A stretch of DNA of 11,198 bases from an uncultured bacterium. Lineage in GTDB: Bacteria > Actinomycetota > Actinomycetes > S36-B12. Below the pieces are notes generated by a model. It was not told the DNA's origin. It saw only the letters and a list, made by a program, of their open reading frames with translations, and did not search any database. Below are positions 1 through 7,825 of this stretch, one piece after another. The stretch lies in contig CAIVQM010000319.1 in NCBI GenBank assembly GCA_903908025.1, positions 1 to 11,198 on the forward strand. The letters are read 5' to 3'. A program made the translations under genes and the position numbers. Every line of letters starts with the position of its first letter. The stretch's first letter is position 1.

Positions 1-12
1 AGACGGTCGGCG

Positions 13-1080
13 TCACGCGCTGACCCACTCCGCGTAGAACAGCGTCAGACCAGCACCGATGCACAGGCCCTGCACGATCCAGAATCGCACGACGATCTGG
101 ATCTCGGGCCACCCCATCATCTCGAAGTGGTGGTGCAGCGGTGCCATCCGGAAGATGCGTCGACCCGTGAGCTTGAAGGATCCGACCTGCAGGATGACCG
201 AGACGGTGGTGATGAGAAAGAGTCCGGCGATGAGCGGGAGCAGGAGTTCGGTGCGGGTGAACACAGCCAGTCCCGCAATCCCCCCGCCCAGGGCCAACGA
301 TCCGGTATCTCCCATGAAGATGCGGGCTGGCGCCGTGTTCCACCATAGGAAGCCGAACGTCGCGCCCGCGGCAGCGGCCGCCACGATAGACAGGTCGATG
401 GGATTGGCCGTCATGTAACAGAAGGACGTCGCCTCGATGAAGCAACTCTGGCCGTACTGCCAGATACCGATGAACACGTAGGCAAGGAACGACGCGAAGG
501 CGGCTCCCGTGGCCAGACCATCGAGGCCGTCGGTCAGGTTCACGCCGTTCGTCGTCGCCGTGATGAGGAACCAGATCCACAGCAGGAACAGTCCCACCGG
601 CAGCACGATGGCCGTGTCGCGGAGGAACGAGACTGCCAGAGAGGCCGGCGTAACGCCGTCGGAGTTGGGGAACTGCAACGACAGGTAGGCAAATGCGAAC
701 GCCACCACGGCCTGGCCGATGATCTTCGTGCGCGCCCTCAGCCCGGTGCTCCGCTGCTTGAAGATCTTGAGGTAGTCGTCGGCGACACCTACGAGGCCCA
801 GACCCAGCATCAGGAACAGGATGAGCAGACCGGCCGCAGTAACCGGACGCCAGACGACCAGATGTGTGACGAAATAGCCGGCCAGGATCGCGATGAGGAT
901 CGCGACGCCCCCCATCGACGGCGTGCCGCGCTTGCTCTCGTGGTCGGGGTAGGCGATGCCGTCAGCGGATGCGCGGATGGCCTGGGCGTATCCGTGGCGC
1001 GCGAGGATCTTGATGAGCAGCGGCGTGCCAATGAGTGACACGAGCGCTGCGACCGCTGCGGCGATGCCGACAAGCCTCAT
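13..1080 (-). CDS. mraY: MraY, phospho-MurNAc-pentapeptide translocase (lipid I synthase)
   Basis: This integral membrane enzyme transfers phospho-MurNAc-pentapeptide from UDP onto undecaprenyl phosphate, making lipid I on the inner face of the membrane. The 355-residue product has family length and is hydrophobic throughout. Visible family motifs are SKRGTPSMGG near residues 49-58, the aspartate pair D101-D102 followed by YLKIFKQRSTGL, NLTDGLDG at 181-188, GDTGSLALGG at 257-266 and the PLHHHFE triad at 314-320. A loop at 209-230 with two cysteines and a DL motif before FGFLWWN resembles actinobacterial MraY proteins as I remember them. The ATG overlaps the murF stop as ATGA, so translation is probably coupled. 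Only 12 bases follow the stop before the window ends; murD is the usual next gene but is not visible. Identification is very secure. Confidence 0.98.
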   Translation of the reverse strand: MRLVGIAAAVAALVSLIGTPLLIKILARHGYAQAIRASADGIAYPDHESKRGTPSMGGVAILIAILAGYFVTHLVVWRPVTAAGLLILFLMLGLGLVGVADDYLKIFKQRSTGLRARTKIIGQAVVAFAFAYLSLQFPNSDGVTPASLAVSFLRDTAIVLPVGLFLLWIWFLITATTNGVNLTDGLDGLATGAAFASFLAYVFIGIWQYGQSCFIEATSFCYMTANPIDLSIVAAAAAGATFGFLWWNTAPARIFMGDTGSLALGGGIAGLAVFTRTELLLPLIAGLFLITTVSVILQVGSFKLTGRRIFRMAPLHHHFEMMGWPEIQIVVRFWIVQGLCIGAGLTLFYAEWVSA

Positions 1081-2498
1081 GCCGCGCTCCCTTCGCCCGG
1101 CGCAGGATCGGCCAGGAGGGCCTCGGCGACCCGCTCAAGGCCCACGCTGCGCGAGGCCTTGACCAAGACGACGTCATCAGGTCGCACGTGGGCGCGCAGG
1201 TGTGCGATCGCGGCGTCCACATCCGGGACGTGCGCCGACTCCTCGCCCCAGGAGCCTTCGTTACTCGCACCCAGGTGCATGACTCGCGTGCCCTCGCCCA
1301 CGCAGAGCAGCCGCGAGATGTCGAGCCGGACGGCGAGTCGGCCGATGGCGTCATGCTCATCGACCGATGAGTCGCCCAGCTCGCGCATTTCCCCAAGGAC
1401 TGCCCACGTGCGCCGCCCGGCCGCCATCGCTGCCAGCGTCTTGAGCGCAGCGCGCATCGACTCCGGGTTGGCGTTATAGGCGTCGTTGATAACCGTGTAT
1501 CCGGCGGGTGCAACGTGCACCTCCATCCGCCAACGGCTCAGCGGGACCGCCGACCTCAATCCGTCGGCGACCTGCTCCAGCGATGCCCCGAGGCTCAGGG
1601 CCACAGCAGCCGCCGCGAGGGCGTTGGACACGTAGTGCTCGCCACTGAACTGCAGTGCCACCGACTGTGCCTCGAGGCTTCGATTGTCGGTCAGGGTGAA
1701 CTCGGGACGTGCCATCTCGTCCAGCCGAATATCCGTCGCACGGACATCCGCGCTGGCCGACTCCCCGAAGGTCACGACGCGCGCCGGAGTCGTGGTCGCC
1801 ATCGCACGCACAAGCGGGTCGTCGCCGTTCAGGACTGCCGTGCCTTCGCTGGAGAGGCCGGTGACGAGCTCACCCTTCGCCCGAGCGATTGCCTCGCGTG
1901 TACCCAGCATCCCCAGATGCGCCGAGCCCACGTTGACGATCAGGCCGACATCCGGCCGCGCCAGTTCGACCAGGTACGAGATGTGCCCTTCGCCGCGCAT
2001 CCCCATCTCCAGCACGAGGAATCGAGTCTGCTCGTCGGCCGACAGGATGGTCAGCGGCAGGCCGACCTCGGTATTGAAGGATCCTGCTGGGCTGACCGTT
2101 TCGCCAACGCATGTCAGGACCGCTGCGACAAGGTCCTTGGTGCTCGTCTTGCCGCTCGAGCCGGTGATCGCGACGACGGAGCACGTCAGCTTGTCCCGTC
2201 GGACCCATGCGGCAAGACGCCCCAGTGCCAGGACCGGATCGTCGACGACGACGCAGGGCAGCGGGCGGCCCGATTCATCGGACAGCGGACGCGCCGACAG
2301 GATGGCGACGGCACCGGCAGCTAGCGCCGCAACCGCGTAGTCGTGGCCATCGACCCGCTCGCCCCGGATCGCGACATAGAGGCTGCCGGGGATGACGGCG
2401 CGCGAGTCGACGCCGTACGCACTCACGATCAGGCTGCGGTCCACTGAACTCGCATCGCCCGATACGGCATCGACGATCTCGCCGACGGTCAGGATCAC
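1077..2498 (-). CDS. murF: MurF, UDP-MurNAc-tripeptide:D-Ala-D-Ala ligase
   Basis: This is a cytoplasmic ATP-dependent Mur ligase that adds D-Ala-D-Ala to UDP-MurNAc-tripeptide, the last soluble step before MraY. The 473 residues show the three Mur ligase domains. The N-terminal substrate-binding domain includes DSRAVIPGSLYVAIRGERVDGHDY at about 31-54 (given here only as a position marker; the core is PGSLYVAIRGERVDGHD). The central ATPase domain has the P-loop GSSGKTSTKD at about 113-122, followed by FNTEVGLPLT and LEMGMRG. The C-terminal domain carries INDAYNANPESM. YNANP and the E-G-short P-loop context favour MurF over MurC, MurD or MurE. The start is GTG, overlapping the murE TGA as GTGA, and the stop overlaps the mraY ATG, so three genes in a row appear translationally coupled. 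Nothing is truncated. Confidence 0.97.
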   Translation of the reverse strand: MILTVGEIVDAVSGDASSVDRSLIVSAYGVDSRAVIPGSLYVAIRGERVDGHDYAVAALAAGAVAILSARPLSDESGRPLPCVVVDDPVLALGRLAAWVRRDKLTCSVVAITGSSGKTSTKDLVAAVLTCVGETVSPAGSFNTEVGLPLTILSADEQTRFLVLEMGMRGEGHISYLVELARPDVGLIVNVGSAHLGMLGTREAIARAKGELVTGLSSEGTAVLNGDDPLVRAMATTTPARVVTFGESASADVRATDIRLDEMARPEFTLTDNRSLEAQSVALQFSGEHYVSNALAAAAVALSLGASLEQVADGLRSAVPLSRWRMEVHVAPAGYTVINDAYNANPESMRAALKTLAAMAAGRRTWAVLGEMRELGDSSVDEHDAIGRLAVRLDISRLLCVGEGTRVMHLGASNEGSWGEESAHVPDVDAAIAHLRAHVRPDDVVLVKASRSVGLERVAEALLADPAPGEGSAA

Positions 2499-3991
2499 CC
2501 GGCGAACCTGCCCTCGAGAGCGACACGCAGGGTGCTGGCATCGTCGAAGGGACTGACGACGCCGGCCGTCTCCTGACCCTGCTCGTGCCCCTTGCCCAGA
2601 ACCAACACCATGTCTCCTGCCTCGGCCAGCCCAACTGCCACCGTAATGGCCACGCCCCGGTCGGCCACCTCGTGGACCTCGGCACGCTCGCCCGGCGCCA
2701 CCAGCAGGGCTCCCTCGCCGACGGCCGAGCGGATGCCCGCGGGGTCCTCTGATCGGGGATTGTCGTCGGTGATGACGAACACGTCGGCCAGACGCGCCGC
2801 CAGTCTCCCCATCAGGGGACGCTTGGCGCGGTCGCGGTCGCCACCAGCACCGAGGACGACGATCACCCGGCCGGTCGCCTCATCGCGGGCGGTGCGCAGC
2901 ACCCGCTCGATCGCATCGGGCGAGTGCGCATAGTCGACGATGCCCCGGACTCCGGCGATGTCGCCAACGATCTGCATCCGGCCCGGGACACCCGTCTCGG
3001 CGATGCCCGCAGCGGCATCTGCACCGGACACTCCTGCAGTTCGCAGGATGGCGTAGGCGCACAGGGCGTTAGCCACGTTGAATGATCCCGCCATGGGAAC
3101 GACGATCGGCTGGCGCTGGCCGTCCGGATCGACGACGACGACCTGCCCGCCCTCGCGGGCGACATGCCAGTTTGCCTGCGCGTCCAGGAGTGACCATGTC
3201 TGCATCGGGATCTCGACGACCCGTGCGAGTCGCTGCCCCCACGTGTCATCGATACCGATGATCGCGACATCCGCTCGATCGGGCGTGAACAGTCGCGCTT
3301 TCGCCGCGAAGTACGTCTCCATGGTCTGGTGGTAGTCAAGGTGGTCCTGGGTCAGGTTCGTGAAAGCGGCCACGTCGTAGCGCACCTCGTCAACCCGACA
3401 CTCCTCGATGGCGATGCTGCTTACCTCCATCACGACGCTGTCGACGCCGGCATCGCGCATGACGCCGAGGATCGCGTGCAGGTCCGGCGCCTCAGGTGTC
3501 GTCCGTGCACCGGGATGGTGCAGGCCGGCGACCTGAACACCCATGGTCCCGATGATCCCGGTGACCAGGCCCGCCGCCCGGAGCCCCGACTCGACCATGG
3601 CGGCCACCGTCGTCTTTCCGTTGGTGCCGGTGATCCCGATCAGTTGCAGGTCCGCGGCCGGGTCGCCGTAGACCCTGGCAGCGATCTCGCCGAGGCGCTC
3701 GCGGGGACGCTCGATCACCACCACGGGGACCCCTACGCCATCGCACGACATGGCACCGTCGGCGTCTGTGAGGATCGCCACGGCCCCAGCGGCCACCGCC
3801 ATCTCGGCGAACCGGGCCCCATGGGTCTGATGGCCGGGAAGGGCCGCATACAGATCACCGGGTTGCACCGTCCGAGAGTCAAGGGTCAGTCCGGTGACGG
3901 TCGTCGCAGCATCGGCCACGTCGATCACTGCATCGGGCAACACCTCGGCCAAGGGCACGGGCCGCGGCCTCGGCCGGATCGCCGATGCCAT
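2495..3991 (-). CDS. murE: MurE, UDP-MurNAc-dipeptide:meso-diaminopimelate ligase
   Basis: This cytoplasmic Mur ligase adds the third stem-peptide residue. It has 498 residues. The P-loop GITGTNGKTT is at about 119-128, RTTPEAPDL at about 163-171, and FTNLTQDHLDYH at about 210-221. The AAKARLF lysine at 231 is the position usually carbamylated in this family. GAGGDRDRAKRPLMG at about 381-395 and GKGHE at 466-470 are also present. DDNPR at 409-413 is the established meso-DAP signature (lysine enzymes carry a different motif), so the stem peptide probably contains meso-DAP. One oddity is MEVSSIAI at 188-195, where many homologues have MEVSSHAL. The ATG lies 4 nt after the ftsI stop, with a weak GGCGGG purine stretch at the end of ftsI. 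The 3' end overlaps murF by 4 nt. Confidence 0.97.
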   Translation of the reverse strand: MASAIRPRPRPVPLAEVLPDAVIDVADAATTVTGLTLDSRTVQPGDLYAALPGHQTHGARFAEMAVAAGAVAILTDADGAMSCDGVGVPVVVIERPRERLGEIAARVYGDPAADLQLIGITGTNGKTTVAAMVESGLRAAGLVTGIIGTMGVQVAGLHHPGARTTPEAPDLHAILGVMRDAGVDSVVMEVSSIAIEECRVDEVRYDVAAFTNLTQDHLDYHQTMETYFAAKARLFTPDRADVAIIGIDDTWGQRLARVVEIPMQTWSLLDAQANWHVAREGGQVVVVDPDGQRQPIVVPMAGSFNVANALCAYAILRTAGVSGADAAAGIAETGVPGRMQIVGDIAGVRGIVDYAHSPDAIERVLRTARDEATGRVIVVLGAGGDRDRAKRPLMGRLAARLADVFVITDDNPRSEDPAGIRSAVGEGALLVAPGERAEVHEVADRGVAITVAVGLAEAGDMVLVLGKGHEQGQETAGVVSPFDDASTLRVALEGRFAG

Positions 3992-3995
3992 GGCA

Positions 3996-5801
3996 CTACC
4001 CGCCGAACGTAAGCGGAAGCCGGGGTGCTGACGTCTGCGTCGGCGGGATCTGCCGGGCCTGCAGGGCGTATGTCATGACGCGCTTGAACACCGGGCCGCC
4101 GAGCTCGCCACCGAATCGACCCACCCGCGGGTTCACGATGGAAACGGCCACGACGAGCTTGGGCGCATCGGCCGGCGCCATCCCGATGAATGAGGCGACG
4201 ACACCGCTGTAGCAGTGGCAGCTCTCCTTGAACATCTGCGCCGTACCGGTCTTGCCACCGACGCGGTAGCCGGGGATCGCCGCCATCGGAGCCGTTCCCC
4301 CAGGACCGACGACCATCTCGAGCATGGCCCGAACCTGCTTGGCGGTGGCCGCGCTCACGACCCGCGTGGAAGCGGGAGCGACAGGTGGATCGACGGTCCC
4401 GTCGGCATGCGACACCTGCTTCACCAGGGTCGGCTGCATCCGCACGCCATCGTTCGCAATCGTCGCGAACACACTTGCCGACTGCACCGCATTGACACTG
4501 AGACCTTGACCGAAGGCAATCGTCGGGAACGAGGTCGCCGACCAGTCACCATGGGCAGGCACGGAGCCGGATGACTCTCCGGGGAAGTGCAGTCCCGTCG
4601 GCTGTCCGATACCGAACTTCTTCAGGTAGGTCGAGAACTTGCGGCCACCGATGCGCTCGGACGCGAGGATCGTCCCGATGTTGCTCGACTCAGCCATGAT
4701 GCCGGCGAGTGTCAGGTGCAGTGTGCCGTGCGCATTGTGATCGTGGAACGCCTTGCCGCCGCGGGTCAACTCACCCGGGACCGTGAACGCCGAGTACGGA
4801 TTGGCCTTGCCCTCGTTGATGACGGCGGCGAGCGTCATGAGCTTGCTGGTCGAGCCAGGCTCGAACACATCCGTCAGTGCACGGTTCCCGCGGTCGGCAT
4901 CCGAGCCTGACGCCGGCATGTTCGGGTCGAAGGTCGGGGCCGTCGCAAGTGCGAGGATCTCCCCCGTCGTCGGATCCATCACGACGAGCGTCCCGCTGTC
5001 GGCGTGCGCCTGTGCGACCTTCTCCGCAAGCGCCTGCTGGGCGAGGTACTGGATATCGCGATCGATCGTCAGCTGGACGGTCGTGCCGGCCTGCGCATCG
5101 GTCACGGAGTTGGCCCCCGTCGGGATGACGCGGCCACCGGGGCCATGCTCAGACGTCTGCGTCCCCGCAGCACCCGCCAACTCCGTCTGGAACGCATACT
5201 CCATGCCGCCGAGGCCCTTGCCATCGCTGCCCACGAAGCCGACCACGTTCGCCGCCAGATCACCAGCAGGATAGATCCGCCGGGTGGTCCCCTCGCTGAA
5301 GATGCCCGGCAGCCGGAGTGCGGAGATGCGATCCCATGTCTCGGGGGTCAGCCCCTTCGCGACATAGATGAAGCGTCGGTCGCCGGTCAGTCGCTCTGAC
5401 AGGACCTCCGGGTCGGCACCGAGGATCGGGCTCAACTCGGCCGCCACGGCCACGGGGTCCGTCACCAGGGTCTGGTCGGCCGTCAGGTTGCGCGCCTCCA
5501 TCGTCACCGCGAGCGCTTCGCCGCTGCTGTCGAGGATGGCGCCACGCTGGGCGGGGATCTCCGTCGTGCGTAGGCGCTGGTCCAGCGCTGCAGAGGCGAG
5601 GGCCTCACCGCGCACGGCCTGGAGTTCGACCAGCCGGGCGCCGAAGAGGGTGAGCACGAGACCGGTCCCGATCAGCAGGATCGTGCCCCGCTTGCGGGGG
5701 TCGGCCATCATGAGCGAGTTGCGACGGGGACGTGCAGAGCCCCGTCCCGCTCCGCTGACGGGAGCCGTGGGCCGGGGCCTGGTGGGTGCAGTACGCGTCA
5801 T
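3996..5801 (-). CDS. ftsI: FtsI (PBP3-type), septal peptidoglycan D,D-transpeptidase
   Basis: This class B penicillin-binding protein cross-links septal peptidoglycan in complex with FtsW and the FtsQLB proteins. The 601 residues comprise a basic cytoplasmic tail rich in Arg and Pro (1-39), one membrane anchor at about 40-58, a PBP dimerisation domain at about 80-225 beginning near QRGAILDSSGEALA, and a transpeptidase domain at about 265-580. Catalytic motifs are intact: EPGSTSK with nucleophile Ser317 and Lys320, SSN at 372-374, and KTGT at 517-520. Two cysteines at 528 and 530 (CHC) follow the KTG strand. The ATG at 5801 is preceded by only a weak AGCAGG. The next in-frame ATGs at residues 31-32 would shorten the cytoplasmic tail and cannot be excluded. 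The gene lies 43 nt after ftsL and 4 nt before murE. Confidence 0.96.
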   Translation of the reverse strand: MTRTAPTRPRPTAPVSGAGRGSARPRRNSLMMADPRKRGTILLIGTGLVLTLFGARLVELQAVRGEALASAALDQRLRTTEIPAQRGAILDSSGEALAVTMEARNLTADQTLVTDPVAVAAELSPILGADPEVLSERLTGDRRFIYVAKGLTPETWDRISALRLPGIFSEGTTRRIYPAGDLAANVVGFVGSDGKGLGGMEYAFQTELAGAAGTQTSEHGPGGRVIPTGANSVTDAQAGTTVQLTIDRDIQYLAQQALAEKVAQAHADSGTLVVMDPTTGEILALATAPTFDPNMPASGSDADRGNRALTDVFEPGSTSKLMTLAAVINEGKANPYSAFTVPGELTRGGKAFHDHNAHGTLHLTLAGIMAESSNIGTILASERIGGRKFSTYLKKFGIGQPTGLHFPGESSGSVPAHGDWSATSFPTIAFGQGLSVNAVQSASVFATIANDGVRMQPTLVKQVSHADGTVDPPVAPASTRVVSAATAKQVRAMLEMVVGPGGTAPMAAIPGYRVGGKTGTAQMFKESCHCYSGVVASFIGMAPADAPKLVVAVSIVNPRVGRFGGELGGPVFKRVMTYALQARQIPPTQTSAPRLPLTFGG

Positions 5802-5844
5802 GCCGCCTGCTCATGTTGCCGACAGCGATCCGGCGGTGTCGCCG

Positions 5845-6660
5845 TCACGGCACCGGCACCGCGAGGAGACCGGCGTCGCCGGTTGAGACCTTCCCGGTCT
5901 GGTCCAGCACCGTGGAGTCCTGCCAGAGGTTGTTCTCCGCATTGGGATTCTTTGGCTTCTTGACGTTCTTCGCGGCAGCCGCTTCGGCGACCTGCTGCTC
6001 CGCTGCCACGGCATCCGCATTCGCCGCGGCGGCCTGGGCAGCAGCGGCATCTACTGCGGCCGGGTCGTACCCGGGACCCGGCGCCACCGGCAGGTCGGTG
6101 CCGACCGATGCGTTGTTGACGGCTTCCGCGACGGTCGCGTCGGCCGGAGTCAGTAAGCGTGGGATCGACGCAGTCGCGCCACCCGCTGGCTTCGGCTTGC
6201 CGAGGATCCGGCCACTGGGAACGCTCAGGAAGACGGGATTCTCGCTCGGCACCATCCCGAGTGCGCGCGCCTGCTGCTCAAGGGACTCGGGAGCCGCCGC
6301 TGCCGCAACCGCCTCACCGAGGGCCTGCTCCTGCTGGGTGAGCGTCGCCTGCTCTGCCTGCAGCTCGCTGATAGTGAATGCGCCCTGTGCAAGCGACGTA
6401 TTGATCACGAGGATGACGACCATCCCGGCAACGAGCAGACCGGTCACGACAAGTGCGAATACACCGCGACTGGCCCTCTCGGGACGCAGCGGAGACACCA
6501 TCCGCAGGTGCGGGCGGGCATGGCGCAGTCCCCGGGCTCCGCGAGTTGCATATTCGGTGCCGGCATCGATGCCGATCGGATCGGCCGCCTCATGGAGCTC
6601 GTTCGCCTGGACCGACTCGGTGGGCTCGACGTGCTCGTGCTTGCGAGCAGTGGCGCTCAT
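5845..6660 (-). CDS. ftsL: FtsL-like divisome protein with long Ala-rich C-terminal tail
   Basis: The position between rsmH and ftsI and the topology identify this as FtsL, a bitopic divisome protein that pairs with DivIC/FtsB to activate FtsWI. The 271 residues contain a polar cytoplasmic N-terminus (1-65), one membrane segment at about 67-86, and an extracytoplasmic segment at about 96-135 rich in Gln, Glu, Leu and Ala (ISELQAEQATLTQQEQALG), likely a coiled coil. The conserved-looking ARALGMVPSENPVFL follows at 131-145. A C-terminal extension of about 120 residues includes an almost pure Ala/Gln/Glu/Asp stretch at 200-231 and a short basic KNVKKPK. The ATG at 6660 overlaps the rsmH stop as ATGA. 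The longer reading frame to 6774 runs into rsmH coding sequence and is rejected. Sequence similarity across FtsL proteins is low, so context carries much of the call. Confidence 0.87.
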   Translation of the reverse strand: MSATARKHEHVEPTESVQANELHEAADPIGIDAGTEYATRGARGLRHARPHLRMVSPLRPERASRGVFALVVTGLLVAGMVVILVINTSLAQGAFTISELQAEQATLTQQEQALGEAVAAAAAPESLEQQARALGMVPSENPVFLSVPSGRILGKPKPAGGATASIPRLLTPADATVAEAVNNASVGTDLPVAPGPGYDPAAVDAAAAQAAAANADAVAAEQQVAEAAAAKNVKKPKNPNAENNLWQDSTVLDQTGKVSTGDAGLLAVPVP

Positions 6661-7613
6661 GCCGCCACCGCCAGTCGCTCGGCCGCGCGGACCCGAACGG
6701 ATGCCGCCCGTGGGTTCTCTGCGATCTCGTCCTCGCCCGCCAGCTCGGCACCGCGCGTGATCAGGCGCAGCCACGGCTTCATGGAGTCGGGGATGATCGG
6801 AAGCCCGGCCGGCACGTCCGGATGGGCACCAACCGCGAGAGCGTGCTTGACGATGCGATCCTCGAGTGACTGGTACGACATCACCACGATGCGCCCACCG
6901 ACGGCCAGCGCGTTAAGTGCCGCAGGAATCGCGCCACGCAGTGCGTCCAGCTCACCGTTCACCTCAATGCGCAGCGCCTGGAACGTGCGCTTGGCGGGAT
7001 TGCCGCCGGTGCGCCTCGCAGCTGCCGGGATCGATGTGCGGATCACGTCGACGAGGCGCGCGGATGTGGTGAACGGCGTCACCGCGCGCTCGGCCACGAT
7101 GCGTGAGGCGATGCGGCTGGCGAACTTCTCCTCGCCGTACTGACGCAGGATGCGTGCCAGATCTGCGGCCGGGTACGTGTTGAGGACATCGGCGGCCGTG
7201 GCGCCCGTCGTGGGGTCCATCCGCATGTCAAGCGGGGCATCCTGCGAGTACGCGAAGCCGCGATCCGCCTCGTCAAGCTGCATGGATGACACTCCGAGGT
7301 CGAACAGGATTCCCTGCACCCGGGCGTAGCCGAGTTCGGCCAGCACCTCAGGGAGTTCGTCATACACGGCGTGCACGAGGGTGACGCGCTCCCCGAACGG
7401 CGCAAGTCGCTCACCGGACAGGCGCAGCGCCTCCGGGTCGCGATCAAGGCCGATGAGCTGAAGCGCGGGAAAGACGGTGAGCGCGTGCTCGGCGTGGCCG
7501 CCGAGTCCGAGCGTGGCATCGACCAGCACAGCGCCTGGCGTCTCGAGCGCCGGTGCGAGCAGTGCGATCACGCGATCCCGCAGGACGGGAACGTGACGGG
7601 TCGATGCGGACAT
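6657..7613 (-). CDS. rsmH: RsmH, 16S rRNA m4C1402 methyltransferase
   Basis: RsmH (formerly MraW) is a cytoplasmic SAM-dependent enzyme that N4-methylates C1402 of 16S rRNA at the ribosomal P site; it is the usual gene after mraZ in dcw clusters. The 318 residues carry HVPVL at 7-11, the SAM-binding motif DATLGLGGHAEHAL at 32-45, LDRDPEAL, FDLGVSSMQLD, RGFAYSQDAPLDMRMD, NPAKRTFQALRIEVN and SYQSLEDRIVKH, in family order and with normal spacing. No clear Shine-Dalgarno sequence precedes the ATG. The stop of the 43-codon ORF upstream lies only 4 nt away, so initiation is probably coupled to that ORF. The 3' end overlaps ftsL by 4 nt. Confidence 0.98.
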   Translation of the reverse strand: MSASTRHVPVLRDRVIALLAPALETPGAVLVDATLGLGGHAEHALTVFPALQLIGLDRDPEALRLSGERLAPFGERVTLVHAVYDELPEVLAELGYARVQGILFDLGVSSMQLDEADRGFAYSQDAPLDMRMDPTTGATAADVLNTYPAADLARILRQYGEEKFASRIASRIVAERAVTPFTTSARLVDVIRTSIPAAARRTGGNPAKRTFQALRIEVNGELDALRGAIPAALNALAVGGRIVVMSYQSLEDRIVKHALAVGAHPDVPAGLPIIPDSMKPWLRLITRGAELAGEDEIAENPRAASVRVRAAERLAVAA

Positions 7614-7617
7614 GTCG

Positions 7618-7749
7618 TCAGGCCCAGATATCCACGACGGACGCCAGCGCGACGAGGACGCCGATCGTGAGCGCCAACGAGAGGCCGAGAACGCCAGTGG
7701 AACGCAGCACGCTGCGTACGGGCTGGTCGGCCTGGATCAGGGTGTTCAT
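7618..7749 (-). CDS. 43-residue single-pass membrane micro-protein between mraZ and rsmH
   Basis: I do not recognise this protein. The frame starts at ATG 7747-7749 and ends at TGA 7618-7620. The product begins MNTLIQADQPVRSVLRSTG and ends VVDIWA. Residues 1-17 are polar with Arg12 and Arg16; residues about 18-38 are an unbroken hydrophobic stretch of Val, Leu, Ala, Gly and Ile, long enough for one membrane helix. The positive-inside rule predicts a cytoplasmic N-terminus and only a few residues outside. An AAGGGGG Shine-Dalgarno sequence precedes the ATG at suitable spacing, better than that of most genes in this operon. The stop is 4 nt before the rsmH ATG. It could be a small divisome or membrane partner, or a leader whose translation drives rsmH. 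There is no evidence for its function beyond this. Confidence 0.7.
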   Translation of the reverse strand: MNTLIQADQPVRSVLRSTGVLGLSLALTIGVLVALASVVDIWA

Positions 7750-7753
7750 CGGT

Positions 7754-7760
7754 CCCCCTT
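7754..7760 (-). promoter_or_regulatory. Shine-Dalgarno of the 43-codon ORF
   Basis: AAGGGGG on the minus strand ends 4 nt before the ATG at 7749, or 7 nt if AAGG is taken as the core. Its purine-only match to the anti-Shine-Dalgarno region is the main reason for believing that the micro-ORF is translated. Confidence 0.65.
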
Positions 7761-7781
7761 CAGTGAAGGTCGCGGGTGGGT

Positions 7782-7820
7782 GTGATGAGTCGGTGTGGTG
7801 AGCGGGTGTGGTGAGCGGGT
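7782..7820 (-). repeat. 13-bp tandem repeat in the dcw leader
   Basis: On the minus strand ACCCGCTCACCAC occurs twice in direct succession (7808-7820 and 7795-7807). A third copy follows with two mismatches, ACCGACTCATCAC (7782-7794), and a degenerate fourth copy matches at 9 of 13 positions (7769-7781). The unit is not a multiple of three, so it does not reflect a protein repeat. It lies in the transcribed leader between mraZ and the micro-ORF. It may be a binding site array, an unstructured C-rich RNA segment, or simple slippage. Confidence 0.8.
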
Positions 7821-7825
7821 CCTTG

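Noticed and set aside
1..12. Start of a downstream gene (murD expected)
   Set aside because: Only 12 bases follow the mraY stop, and no start codon with a ribosome binding site is visible in them.
1515..2324. A 269-codon plus-strand ORF
   Set aside because: It is fully antisense to murF, whose family motifs are unambiguous. Long antisense frames are expected at this GC content.
3329..4012. A 227-codon plus-strand ORF
   Set aside because: It is antisense to murE, with His/Arg/Gly-rich composition typical of a shadow frame.
5786..6760. A 324-codon plus-strand ORF
   Set aside because: It is antisense to ftsL and the end of rsmH. Its Ala/Ser/Thr-rich repeats mirror the Ala-rich FtsL tail.
6661..6774. 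N-terminal extension of ftsL to 6774
   Set aside because: It lies wholly inside the conserved 3' part of rsmH. The ATG overlapping the rsmH stop is the natural start.
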